Of a DNA stretch of 64,000 nucleotides, positions 35,404 to 44,063 are shown piece by piece. The first letter of the stretch is position 1; each line of letters opens with the position of its first letter. Made by a program: the position numbers and the translations under genes. This DNA is from Alteromonas sp. ALT199 (lineage in GTDB: Bacteria > Pseudomonadota > Gammaproteobacteria > Enterobacterales > Alteromonadaceae). Below the pieces are notes generated by a model. It made no database searches and was not told the DNA's origin. It worked only from the letters and a program-made list of their open reading frames with translations. The stretch is from positions 21,396 through 85,395 of the forward strand of contig NZ_JAHHDX010000126.1 in assembly GCF_018619335.1 (NCBI RefSeq), read 5' to 3'.

Positions 35404-36542
35404 AAAACGATACCTATTTTGTGTCTCGAATTTTCGATGGTGAACAGATACATAATGAGTGTTTAGTTACTGTACGTGATGGCAGGATTGAAACTCTCGA
35501 GCCTAACGCCTCCCGCCGCTCCCCCTACGAGAAGTTAAACGGATTACTTGTACCTGGCTTCGTAGATCTGCAGATAAACGGCGGCGGTGGCGTTCAGTTT
35601 AATCATGCGCCAAGCTTACCAACGCTTACCAAGATGAGTTCGGCTCACAGCCTTACTGGCACGACATCAATGCTACCTACAATCATGACAGATAGCTTTG
35701 CTGTTATGGAACAAGGAGCAAATGCGGTGGCTCAGGCTTTGTCTCAAGATATTTCGTGTATTGTGGGCATTCACTTTGAAGGTCCACACTTAAGTGTGGC
35801 TAAAAAGGGAATGCACAGTGGTGAACACATACGAGGTTTAAGTGATAAGGAAATCGCCTTATTTACCCGAAAAGATATCGGTAATGTTCTCGTAACTGTG
35901 GCGCCTGAACAGGTAAGTACACACGATATTGCCTTATTGGTAAAAGAAGGCGTAACGGTGTTCTTAGGACATTCAAACGCGTCTGTTGAAGTGGCACAGG
36001 CAGCAATAGACGCGGGAGCTGTTGGCTTTACTCACTTGTATAATGCTATGTCTGGTCTTAGTGCAAGAGAGCCGGGGCTGGTTGGCTGCGCGCTGGCGTC
36101 AACCACTACCTATGCAAGTATTATTGCTGATCTTATCCACGTTAATCCATACAACATTCGCCTTGCGTTAAACGCACTAAGTAGTAATAAACTCTTTCTC
36201 GTTACAGACGCTATGGCACCCTCGGCAAGTAAGGAAACCAGTTTTTATTACGCAGATGAAAAAATAGATCTTAAAGATCAAAGGTTAGTTACTAACAAGG
36301 GCAATCTGGCAGGTTCAGTATTAACTATGATAGACGCAGTAAGAAACCTGTCATTAACCATGCGTGTCCCCCTTGAGCTATGTCTTAAGATGGCCACGTC
36401 TACACCTGCCAAAGCTATTGGAAGGGAAAAAAGCCTAGGTTATTTAAAACCAGGAATGCCAGCTGACTTTTTACTATTGAATGAGGCGTTAGAAATAGAC
36501 GGAGTTTGGAAGCACGGACAATTGATTAGTGAAGGTTCTTAA
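35400..36542 (+). CDS. nagA: N-acetylglucosamine-6-phosphate deacetylase
   Basis: This 380-residue cytoplasmic amidohydrolase has the NagA motifs in order: PGFVDLQINGGGGVQFN near residue 52, HFEGPHLS with metal ligand Glu127, VFLGHSN with His191, GFTHLYNAMSGL with His212, and VTDAMAP with the catalytic Asp270. It converts GlcNAc-6-P to glucosamine-6-P and acetate. It is the last gene of the rightward arm and is coupled to the NagB-II-like gene by an ATGA overlap. The full length matches the family. Together with the kinase that converges on it, this makes the GlcNAc branch of the locus complete up to fructose-6-P. Confidence 0.93.
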   Translation: MKNDTYFVSRIFDGEQIHNECLVTVRDGRIETLEPNASRRSPYEKLNGLLVPGFVDLQINGGGGVQFNHAPSLPTLTKMSSAHSLTGTTSMLPTIMTDSFAVMEQGANAVAQALSQDISCIVGIHFEGPHLSVAKKGMHSGEHIRGLSDKEIALFTRKDIGNVLVTVAPEQVSTHDIALLVKEGVTVFLGHSNASVEVAQAAIDAGAVGFTHLYNAMSGLSAREPGLVGCALASTTTYASIIADLIHVNPYNIRLALNALSSNKLFLVTDAMAPSASKETSFYYADEKIDLKDQRLVTNKGNLAGSVLTMIDAVRNLSLTMRVPLELCLKMATSTPAKAIGREKSLGYLKPGMPADFLLLNEALEIDGVWKHGQLISEGS

Positions 36543-36605
36543 CGCGGATAGTTTAAAGACTCACCCATAATAGTAAGTTCCCCTCATTGTTTAAAACTGG
36601 CCGAA

Positions 36606-37484
36606 CTAATTTTCGACCAGCTTTTGCTTCATATAGTCAATAACACCGGTTTGTGGTGATGACTTAGGCGTCACTAGCAGAGATTGAACTTGCTGGGTTA
36701 AGAGCGGGGTATAAATACCGTTTAGCCCACCCACTAAGCTTAGGGGTAAACGATAATTATCCGATAAGCTCGACGCTATCGTGGACAAATAACTCGCACC
36801 TTTTGTCATTAGCGCTTTTGCTACAGGACAGTCTTTATTAAAGGCCTCTACGACCACCGGCGCTAAAACGCCATAATCTCCCCCTTTAAAACCCTTAACT
36901 TGTGCGGTAAGTTCGGCTGCTGTTTTTAGGTTGAAATGAGCACACACTGAGGAAAATAATACACTCTTTTCCTTTACGCCATCAAAGGCCAACAACGTAT
37001 GTTTAATTGCTTCTAAGCCTAGCCATGCACCACTGGCATTATCCCCTACAGCAATGCCATATCCTCCCCTGTCGAAAAATTTACCATTTTGGTATGCAGT
37101 ACCTGCGGAACCAGTACCGCAAATGACAAGTGCGCCAGGGCTGCCATTATGAGCTCCTAAGCACGCACTATGTAGGTCGCTCATAACATGAACCGCTTTA
37201 AAAGGATTAGGTAAGGAATGAAACTGTTTTACTGCACTTGGAATGTTAGCACCGGCTAAGCCCGCTCCTAAATACACCTGATCGAGACTTATTGGACGCC
37301 CCGCGCGATACACGGCTTCTTCACTAGCACTAATAATCGATCGTAAAGCTTGCTCAGCGTTCGTCATAATATTAGCTGAGCCCGATTCAGCTTGCCCGAG
37401 AATATTGCCGTGCGTATCTTCTAACTGTGCCCGGCAACGGGTACCGCCTCCATCCACGCCAATAATATATGCTTCTTTAGTCAT
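36606..37484 (-). CDS. nagK: N-acetylglucosamine kinase, BadF/BadG/BcrA/BcrD type
   Basis: This 292-residue protein has the actin-like ATPase fold. Phosphate-1 motif GVDGGGTRCRAQL lies at residues 9-21, ESGSANIMTN follows, and CGTGSAGTAYQNG with GGYGIAVGDNASGAWLG forms the phosphate-2 and sugar-binding region. The BadF-type family includes the GlcNAc kinases (NagK) of marine gammaproteobacteria and eukaryotes. The context of nagA and a NagB-II-like gene makes GlcNAc the likely substrate, giving GlcNAc-6-P. It converges on nagA with 63 bases between the stops. No LacI-type operator is seen before it, so its control may differ from the two arms. Confidence 0.88.
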   Translation of the reverse strand: MTKEAYIIGVDGGGTRCRAQLEDTHGNILGQAESGSANIMTNAEQALRSIISASEEAVYRAGRPISLDQVYLGAGLAGANIPSAVKQFHSLPNPFKAVHVMSDLHSACLGAHNGSPGALVICGTGSAGTAYQNGKFFDRGGYGIAVGDNASGAWLGLEAIKHTLLAFDGVKEKSVLFSSVCAHFNLKTAAELTAQVKGFKGGDYGVLAPVVVEAFNKDCPVAKALMTKGASYLSTIASSLSDNYRLPLSLVGGLNGIYTPLLTQQVQSLLVTPKSSPQTGVIDYMKQKLVEN

Positions 37485-37782
37485 GTCGATTTTTTGCTTC
37501 TTAATCAGCCTATTAACCTCATATATTAGCGCATCACAGTGTTAATTCCCGCACTTTTTTTACTCATCGTACCCTGCTTATCTAAACATTCTTATAATAG
37601 AGGTATTACTATTCATAACGTATGAGCCCCTCATTCAAATACTTATAAATACCGTTATTTATAGCGAGCATCTCAACGATACGGTAGTAAAGAATGTCTG
37701 TTAAAATAACTAATTCACTTCATGTTGTACTGAGAGATTGGACAACTACAGTGTCATCTTCTTATTTTTGAAGCAGATACTG
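37485..37782. other. Intergenic region before the truncated lipoprotein gene
   Basis: About 300 bases, AT-rich, holding the promoter area of the kinase gene on the minus strand. From about 37757 the text CATCTTCTT begins to match the flank that follows tRNA-Leu at 7144. I see no other gene. Confidence 0.5.
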
Positions 37783-37807
37783 AAACCGACCCTTGAGTCG
37801 GTTTTTT
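37783..37807 (+). terminator. Orphan tRNA-type terminator
   Basis: AACCGAC and GTCGGTT pair around CCTTGA and are followed by T residues. The hairpin and the flank GTGTCTGAAATTCAC match the terminator region of tRNA-Leu (7168-7210), but no tRNA precedes it. Confidence 0.75.
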
Positions 37808-37831
37808 GTGTCTGAAATTCACCAACCTAAT

Positions 37832-38110
37832 TTGAACATTAACTTTCTAATTGCGTACTGCTTAACAACTACAGTTACTGTTGACGGTATGTCTCAAACA
37901 GTGCCTGGCGTAGTTACTGTTAAGAAAGAGAACAAAGATAAAGTGCTAGTTGCTGACGATGCAAAATGTACCGACGTTAACCTGAACAAAGAAGTTGAAT
38001 CTGCGTTTTTTATCAACATCATTAGTGGCGGTGTATTCGGTTCGTCTACCGATTACGGCTCAGACAAAATGTGGAAATACCAAGATTCAGTAAGCGTACC
38101 TTGTAAATAA
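37832..38110 (+). pseudogene. Small lipoprotein gene lacking its 5' end
   Basis: The protein part is clear from about LTTTVTVDGMSQTVPGVVTV to the end AFFINIISGGVFGSSTDYG...VPCK. It looks like a small envelope lipoprotein whose cysteine is the one in LIAYCLTTT. A normal Met-Lys-rich signal peptide is missing: the frame runs upstream straight into the orphan terminator at 37783-37807, where the only starts are TTG or GTG. I give the TTG at 37832 as a nominal 5' limit. The 5' end seems to have been replaced by a tRNA-flank sequence. The DUF4105 gene begins 3 bases after its stop. It is unknown whether any product is made. Confidence 0.55.
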
Positions 38111-38113
38111 GAT

Positions 38114-39946
38114 ATGTTTACACGAATTCTAAAAGGAAGCATTCTTGCTTCCTTTTTTTTGATTTTTGCAGCTAATTCCACGGCCAGTGAGGTTACTCAA
38201 ACTAGCTACTCGAAAGTTGATAGCTCAACGTTACAGCAAATAGCTAACGACCCGTTGTGGCACCTATTGTTGCAACTTAAAAATGGGAAGCCAATAACTA
38301 ACGACACCTCTATTTATATATCAAAGTCGTTCGTCAGCCCGTTAGCCGAAGCGCAAGCTACCGTAGAGCTTTTTCAGCGTAATATCCAAAACATTTGCAA
38401 CTACCCTGCTCGTTTACGACTGCTCAAGCACTACATACCCGAATTTGAATCAATTTCCCCAGCCGAGCACTGCGCAGAATATCGCAAATTTCTAGAAAGT
38501 GTTCCGGCCGATAGTATCAAGCTAATTTATGCCTCGGAAAATGTTACATCTGCGAGCTCTATGATGGGGCATATTATGCTTCGTCTAGATGGCACTAACG
38601 ATAAAGACATTCCCGTTAAGCACGGTATTACGTTTTTTACAGAACTAGACTCTTTAAACGTTCCTCACATCATGTACGAAACATTGATGACAGGAAAAGA
38701 AGGCGTATTTAAGGTTGCTCCTTACCAAGAATTTGAGCAATTTTATCTTTATGAAGAGCAAAGAAACATTTGGCGATACACGCTAGATTTCAACGAGCAA
38801 CAGCGCCACTTTGTACAAGACTACATATGGGGAATGGGACAGCAGAGCCCCGCTTATTTTTTTCATATATTCAACTGTGCCACCGTTACTCAGTTATTGG
38901 TAAATATTGCTCGTCCTGCTCATCTAAATCAGGTTGCAAGCTGGTTGCCCCCTCTTGATGTTGTTAAATTTGCACAAGCAAACTCTCTCGTTGCATCAAC
39001 CCAATTCGTACCTTCAAATAAGTGGGAAATAACGACGTTAGAAGAAAGTATCGGGAGTAAACGTGCGTCTACCATATCTTCGCATTTGGCTCGCGCTCAG
39101 TTAGATTCATTATCACTTTCGTTTGTTGAAACCAAATACGCACTGGCGCTTAATCAGTACTTTAGGTCAGCTCAAACAATCTCAGAACAGAAATATCAAA
39201 AGAACTCCGCTGAAATTGCAGCGTTTGATGCTAAATATAAGCACCTTTCTTTAGACGTGTCTGAACTCCCTGTTCCTTCCTCTCGCCAATAAGAAGGTTA
39301 TGTTGCTGCCGGTTTCACTCATCAAGACAGCCGTTCTTTCATGGCATTTCGAGCCTTTCCTGTTGCAAGAAGGCTAGCCGACGACAACAGGAGCATGATT
39401 GGTGAAACCGAGCTTATCTTGGCCGACGTTGAGTTCAGAGTTGGTTTAGAGCAAAACAACTTAGGTGATATCTATGTGGACAAGGCCATGCTTTACCAAA
39501 TGGTATCGCGAGTACCTATTACACAAAATATAAGCAACTGGTCACCTTCATTTAACATTGGGATAAATCGCGTGCTAACTGGCGAGCTAAAACGCAAACT
39601 CATTGTTCAATCAGAGTTTGGTTTAGGCTTAACACGTGAAGTTATGCAAGGTTTAGGGGTGTATAGCGACATTATAGTGGGGGCAGGCGCTAACAAGGAC
39701 GAAGCATTTGTGTACGCCAAGCCCGTTATTGGGCTAAACGCATATACAAAACTGAATAGTAAGTTGGCGGTTAACTTAAGTAGGACCTACAACCAATATG
39801 GAAGTGATGATCCAATCGATGCAGTATCGTTGAGCTTGCACCAATACGGTTTTGAAGACATCACGCTAGATTTCGAAGTGAATATACAGAAAGTTGCCGA
39901 CGCATATGAATCCAGTGCTTCTTTTATGTTGGGGTATCGGTTTTAA
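38114..39946 (+). pseudogene. DUF4105 outer-membrane-associated protein, split by an in-frame stop
   Basis: One frame runs from 38114 to 39946 and is broken only by TAA at 39290-39292. The first part (392 residues) has a signal peptide (LASFFLIFAANSTAS) and the DUF4105 (Lnb-like N-terminal periplasmic) domain with ASENVTSASSMMGHIMLRLDG and YFFHIFNCATVTQLL, which contains a conserved Ser/His and Asn-Cys pair. The second part (from EGYVAAGFTHQDSRSF after the stop) looks like a beta-barrel tail ending in YRF. A change of one base in the stop codon would restore a protein of about 610 residues, the usual size. It is a recent nonsense mutation or a sequencing error. Confidence 0.75.
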
Positions 39947-40038
39947 CATTTTTTGGGGCTTTCAAAACGTAACATCTAAAGAGGGGTCTATAAATGAAAA
40001 GTGTCAGTGGGGTGTAAAACTAAATTAAGACAACTTTA

Positions 40039-40404
40039 ATGACAGCATCGAATGCACGTATTGGTATCTTTTGGATTTACCATGAAAGGCTAATATCTAG
40101 GTCTATATTATTGTCGAAAGCAAAGTACAGTAGTCTGGGTATTGCCGACACATGTTTTAGCCATATAAGAGTTTGGGAAACCGAGAAAGCTTACCTTCCT
40201 GAATTTCCAACACTTATGAATTCTGAGTATCAGATGTTCCCTCGTGGACGAGTTCTCTTTGAGAAGAAATGTGCTACGTTTAAAGTTTTTGCTGATAGCG
40301 CTATTATTAAAAATAAGTACAGTAGAAAACTCATTATCGACGCTTTTTCACTACAGGACGAAAAATGTAAATGGACAAGAGATACTCATTATGCGGTCTT
40401 TTGA
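40039..40404 (+). CDS. Conserved hypothetical protein, 121 residues
   Basis: This short cytoplasmic protein opens with a strand IGIFWIYHERLISRSI and has EYQMFPRGRVLFEKK in the middle and a histidine-containing end TRDTHYAVF. The pattern (strand, GRVLF, short helix, W-x-D-xHY) recalls a widespread family of uncharacterised bacterial proteins of about 115-125 residues. I cannot give a function. No clear ribosome-binding site precedes the ATG. It is separated from the nuclease-like pair downstream by 187 bases with no visible gene, so an operon is uncertain. Confidence 0.55.
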   Translation: MTASNARIGIFWIYHERLISRSILLSKAKYSSLGIADTCFSHIRVWETEKAYLPEFPTLMNSEYQMFPRGRVLFEKKCATFKVFADSAIIKNKYSRKLIIDAFSLQDEKCKWTRDTHYAVF

Positions 40405-40591
40405 ACAGCTTACTAATGGCTTTTACCTAACCTTTCAAACGCATAATCAATTTACCGGATTCATTAACTCTTTTCGTTAGGATGCAATAAGTATTCGCGA
40501 GCGAGGTGAAAGCACTTATGAAAATGGCGTTTTCTGTGAGTTACTTGATAACTAAATAAATAAAACCGATCAATGTGGAAGAGTCCAAAGC

Positions 40592-41764
40592 ATGGAAGAC
40601 AACCTACTCGTAAACTTAAGAAAGTATCGACCTAGAGATAAATCAGACCCATTAGAAAACTTTTTAACAGAAGCATTTGCGCACCTTTTAAAAAATAGCA
40701 GCGAAGTTATGGTAGCTCTCTTAGAAGAGATTAATTCAAAATTTGAGCTACCAAAAGCTTTCAATGCCAATAACTATGAAGTCTCAACCCAAGCAAACTT
40801 CGATGGAAAATTTCCTGACATGCTGGTTAAGTGGGACGATGTAGTAATAGTTTTCGAGCATAAAGTCTATTCTGAATTGAGTTATTCTCAGCTCGATAAT
40901 TACAGAGCCTATGCTGAAGAACATTTCAATTATCATTACGTTGTTCTTATAACTGCACGAGAGTATCAACATAAACAAAACCCCGACTGCGCTATTTGTT
41001 GGCATGATATTCACGAAATTTTGGGTAAAATTAAGCCTTTAAAAAATGAAACAGCCCAATGGTACTTGGAATCCTTCAAAGGGCTTCTTCAAGCAGAGGG
41101 ATTGGGTAAGATATCTCCTATCAATCAATTGGCTATTACGCATTACCTTGAAGCTAAACAGCTTGAAGAACAAATGCGTTCGCTTATCAAGCAAGCCTCT
41201 CTTGAACATATCACTTGGCCTTTAGTCCAATTATTGGAACCTACTGTAAAAGATCGACTTTCCACTGTTGAGCGTCGAATTGGAATAGAGTTCTGTAGTG
41301 TTGAAAGTGCTCAGAAGCTTGACTGGAGGCCAGGTATTTTTTGCGGCTTTTTGGCTGATGGTGCTGACCATAAATTTGAACATATAACGGGCAAACACAT
41401 GCACGTCGGATTAATCTTCGACTTTCAAAAATCGTTACATAACTCGCTCCAATCAAGCTCTATCTTTAAAGGGCTTAGAAGCGAGCTCACAGAAAGAATT
41501 AACAAGTTAAATTCATCGAACGTTAGTTATTCGCCCCATGATAATAAATGGAAAGTTATTGATAGTCTAAGCGCTTCAAAAAATGTCGAAATTAACCTTT
41601 ACCATCCTTTCGCAGTGTTGATGCGCATGGATGCATTTTTCTCTGAATTACATGAGTCTACAGAGCAGCTTAATAAATTTGTTCGTTCAATTAGTTTATT
41701 ACAGGAGTTGCTTTTGTCTTGCCCAAATTTTCAACCGTTCATTATTGAATTAAACACAAAATAA
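40592..41764 (+). CDS. PD-(D/E)XK nuclease-like protein
   Basis: This 390-residue soluble protein starts with a helical segment (RKYRPRDKSDPLENFLTEAF). It then shows the PD-(D/E)XK core: Pro75-Asp76 in GKFPDMLVKW and Glu89-His90-Lys91 in VVIVFEHKVY, spaced as expected for the two catalytic strands, and VVLITAREY as the next strand. The C-terminal half (about 190-390) is helical and beta-rich with no recognised motif. Such proteins are common in defence islands and restriction modules; this one lacks a methylase or helicase partner. The next gene starts 24 bases later with AGGAG, so the two are a unit. The nuclease fold is inferred from motif spacing and is fairly likely. Confidence 0.65.
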   Translation: MEDNLLVNLRKYRPRDKSDPLENFLTEAFAHLLKNSSEVMVALLEEINSKFELPKAFNANNYEVSTQANFDGKFPDMLVKWDDVVIVFEHKVYSELSYSQLDNYRAYAEEHFNYHYVVLITAREYQHKQNPDCAICWHDIHEILGKIKPLKNETAQWYLESFKGLLQAEGLGKISPINQLAITHYLEAKQLEEQMRSLIKQASLEHITWPLVQLLEPTVKDRLSTVERRIGIEFCSVESAQKLDWRPGIFCGFLADGADHKFEHITGKHMHVGLIFDFQKSLHNSLQSSSIFKGLRSELTERINKLNSSNVSYSPHDNKWKVIDSLSASKNVEINLYHPFAVLMRMDAFFSELHESTEQLNKFVRSISLLQELLLSCPNFQPFIIELNTK

Positions 41765-41788
41765 TTAGAGACCATAACAGGAGTTAAA

Positions 41789-42463
41789 ATGGCCCTGACA
41801 CAAATGCAAATCATTCAGTCACTAGGCGAAGCAATGTCGTGGTTTGAAAGGGAAATCACATGGGGTGTTCCACCTACAGAGTTGCGTCACCTCATAGGAA
41901 GAATTGGTGAATTGTACGCGGCTTTAATCACTAATGGACAAATGGCTAGTGAAGTAAATCAACAAGGTTATGATGTTGTTAGCGCAGCTGGTGAGAGGGT
42001 ATCAGTAAAAACCACAGCTATGATGGGCGCCAGTGGTCACATAGCGTTTAACCCTAACACATTACAATTCGTAGACCGTGTGATTGTGCTAAAGGTTAAT
42101 ACTGAAGAAATGCAAATAGAAACATTGCTAAACGAAGAAACAGATGTAGCAAAAACGTTTATGCGTGAATCTAGCGGAAATAGTGGAAAGTTAATCATAT
42201 CGCTCTCTAGACTACTTAATACCAATAAAATAAAGAAAGATGTATCTACTGTTAATACAGTATACAAAGCACCTTACACAATTAAAGAGCTTGAAAACGG
42301 TACTATCGAAGTCTACAAAGGAGCTGAACACATAACGCCTGCAAAGCCTATCCTTCGGGAAGTGGCAAAGCAGCTCAATCTGAGTATTTTAAATGGCAAC
42401 GGTAACCCTTTTAATACGAGGCAACTCGGCAGTTTGATTATTAGAACGTTAAAAGCAAAATAG
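41789..42463 (+). CDS. DUF6998-like protein, degenerate nuclease-like core
   Basis: This 224-residue protein has RHLIGRIGELYAALITNG (Glu41) and QGYDVVSAAGERVSVKTTAM (Asp62, Lys74). The order E, D, xVK matches the core of PD-(D/E)XK-like restriction or recombination proteins, but the acidic residue expected two places before the lysine is Ser72, so catalysis is doubtful. The pattern recalls DUF6998 domain proteins of unknown role. The C-terminal part holds a strand-rich piece and NPFNTRQLGSLIIRTL, which may bind DNA or a partner. A strong AGGAG precedes the start. It pairs with the upstream PD-(D/E)XK gene. Confidence 0.55.
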   Translation: MALTQMQIIQSLGEAMSWFEREITWGVPPTELRHLIGRIGELYAALITNGQMASEVNQQGYDVVSAAGERVSVKTTAMMGASGHIAFNPNTLQFVDRVIVLKVNTEEMQIETLLNEETDVAKTFMRESSGNSGKLIISLSRLLNTNKIKKDVSTVNTVYKAPYTIKELENGTIEVYKGAEHITPAKPILREVAKQLNLSILNGNGNPFNTRQLGSLIIRTLKAK

Positions 42464-42628
42464 CTGTCAAAAGTAGTGGTTCTCAATGAAACTACACTTT
42501 CCTTCCTTAATTTATTGGAAAAGTGCAGCGTCGCCTTTTTCGCAACACACTAATAATTGAAGTAACCCCGCAAACCAATTAAAGTCGCTCAACACAAACT
42601 CTTCCCACTTCCTGAAAGGCTCTAATTC

Positions 42629-42985
42629 ATGAACATTGAACGAATAGAAACCAAGCAGCGCATGAGTCGCATTGTGAAGCACAATGGCGTTATCTACTTA
42701 TGCGGGCAAGTATGTGCAGATGCTACGCAAGATATTACCCACCAAACTCAAACCATGCTTGATAAAGTGGATAGCTTACTTGTTCAAGCGGGAAGCGATA
42801 GAAAGCATATGCTTTCAGCGACCATTTATCTTAAAACCATGGATGATTTTGCGAAGATGAATGAGGTATGGGATAACTGGGTTCCAGAGGGTTACGCTCC
42901 AGCGCGAGCTTGCGTTACAGCCGATATGGCACGCGAGGCGCTTCTTGTAGAAATTTCTGTTGTTGCTGCTGAGATTGCAGAATAA
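42629..42985 (+). CDS. RidA family protein (YjgF/YER057c/UK114)
   Basis: This 118-residue cytosolic protein matches the RidA family along its whole length. [41 protein letters not shown] and [25 protein letters not shown] carry the trimer-cavity residues, including Arg93 and Glu108. RidA proteins hydrolyse reactive enamine/imine intermediates formed by PLP enzymes. The short form and sequence suggest a RidA subgroup rather than the archetype, so the exact substrate is open. It stands alone, with 165 bases upstream. Confidence 0.9.
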   Translation: MNIERIETKQRMSRIVKHNGVIYLCGQVCADATQDITHQTQTMLDKVDSLLVQAGSDRKHMLSATIYLKTMDDFAKMNEVWDNWVPEGYAPARACVTADMAREALLVEISVVAAEIAE

Positions 42986-43184
42986 GCATAGAAAGCAAAA
43001 ACGGATTTTAGGCTTTGTGATTATTGGTATTCCCCCACTACATAAAGCCTTTTTATCCTTAACTTCCCCAAAAAATTGGTCACCGTCATATCTTTGAAAT
43101 AAATATCCTATAGCGTATAAGGTTCTCTGAAAGTGCCGTCAAAAGCACTAATTCAAAATGCACATTGCTCCGATATGAGTTTTC

Positions 43185-43973
43185 ATGAAGAAATTGAAAC
43201 GCTATCAATACGAACGATATGCCATCCTCTGTCAACTCGCCTACCCCGACGCCGACGCGCAATACAAAAAAATATTAGACCCCTTTCATGAACGCCAACT
43301 GGTCGACAAATACGGCAGAATGAGTGTAAGAATATTGTGGGTTGAGAACAAAAAAGAAGTCATCATCGTATTTCGCGGTTCGTTGGGCTTTAAAGACTGG
43401 TTCGCTAATTTGTTCTTTATACCCTTTAGATTACGTCAGTTGAACAGAAGCTTTTTTGTTCATTGGGGGTTTGCGAGATTACTTGCGCAGCCAATGTATT
43501 CAAGTACAAAAACCTCTGAGGACGCTTTACCGCTAAGGGAATTACTTGTAAAAGTACTAGAACCACTTCGCGCCCAAGGCAAACGCTTTTCGTTTATTGG
43601 CCATTCATCAGGCGGAGCTGTCGCTGTGCTCATGGCCGATTATTTCCAAAGGCGATTCCCTAAGTCAGTGAAAAGAGTAGTGACTTTTGGTCAACCAGCC
43701 GTTGGCACGCGCTCGTGGTACAAACACTACACGCTACACCACAGGACCTACCGTATTTGTTGCGACTTAGACGTAATCACCTTTATGCCGCCCTTTCCTT
43801 TTTACTTTTGGCACGTGGGTAAAATGCTTTGGCTGCACGACGACAAAATATATGAAAACACACCTACGCATAAGCGCTTTTTTATGTCGCTTCAAAGTTG
43901 GTTGTTACGCCCTATTACCTACCACTACATGCGAAAATATATCCGCAACAAGTCGTTGTTTGATGAGCATTAA
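43185..43973 (+). CDS. Lipase class 3 family protein
   Basis: This 262-residue protein has the alpha/beta-hydrolase pattern of Lipase_3: IIVFRGSLGFKDWFANLFF (oxyanion strand), the nucleophile elbow FIGHSSGGAVAVLMADYF with Ser141, RVVTFGQPAVGTRSW, and CDLDVITFMPPFPFYFWHVG with Asp196 and His210 as likely triad members. There is no signal peptide, so it acts in the cytoplasm or at the inner face of the membrane. Related bacterial proteins cut acyl esters; no specific substrate is visible. It is followed after 90 bases by the ADP-ribosylglycohydrolase-like gene on the same strand. Confidence 0.85.
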   Translation: MKKLKRYQYERYAILCQLAYPDADAQYKKILDPFHERQLVDKYGRMSVRILWVENKKEVIIVFRGSLGFKDWFANLFFIPFRLRQLNRSFFVHWGFARLLAQPMYSSTKTSEDALPLRELLVKVLEPLRAQGKRFSFIGHSSGGAVAVLMADYFQRRFPKSVKRVVTFGQPAVGTRSWYKHYTLHHRTYRICCDLDVITFMPPFPFYFWHVGKMLWLHDDKIYENTPTHKRFFMSLQSWLLRPITYHYMRKYIRNKSLFDEH

Positions 43974-44063
43974 AGCGATCATTTTTACCCATATGCGCGT
44001 ATTTTAAAGAAGTTGATACACCCATTCCCATCCAAACGAGTTAGTTGGCAGGCGAGAGGAAAG

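Noticed and set aside
37793..37831. TTG start inside the orphan terminator as the true start of the small lipoprotein
   Set aside because: The codons read through a hairpin and T-tract and give no signal peptide; the gene is better seen as truncated.
40009..40016. Idea of a tiny leader peptide (ATG AAA AGT ... TAA near 39994-40017) before the 121-residue gene
   Set aside because: A ribosome-binding-site-like GAGGGG is present, but the seven-codon frame shows no attenuator structure or amino-acid bias.
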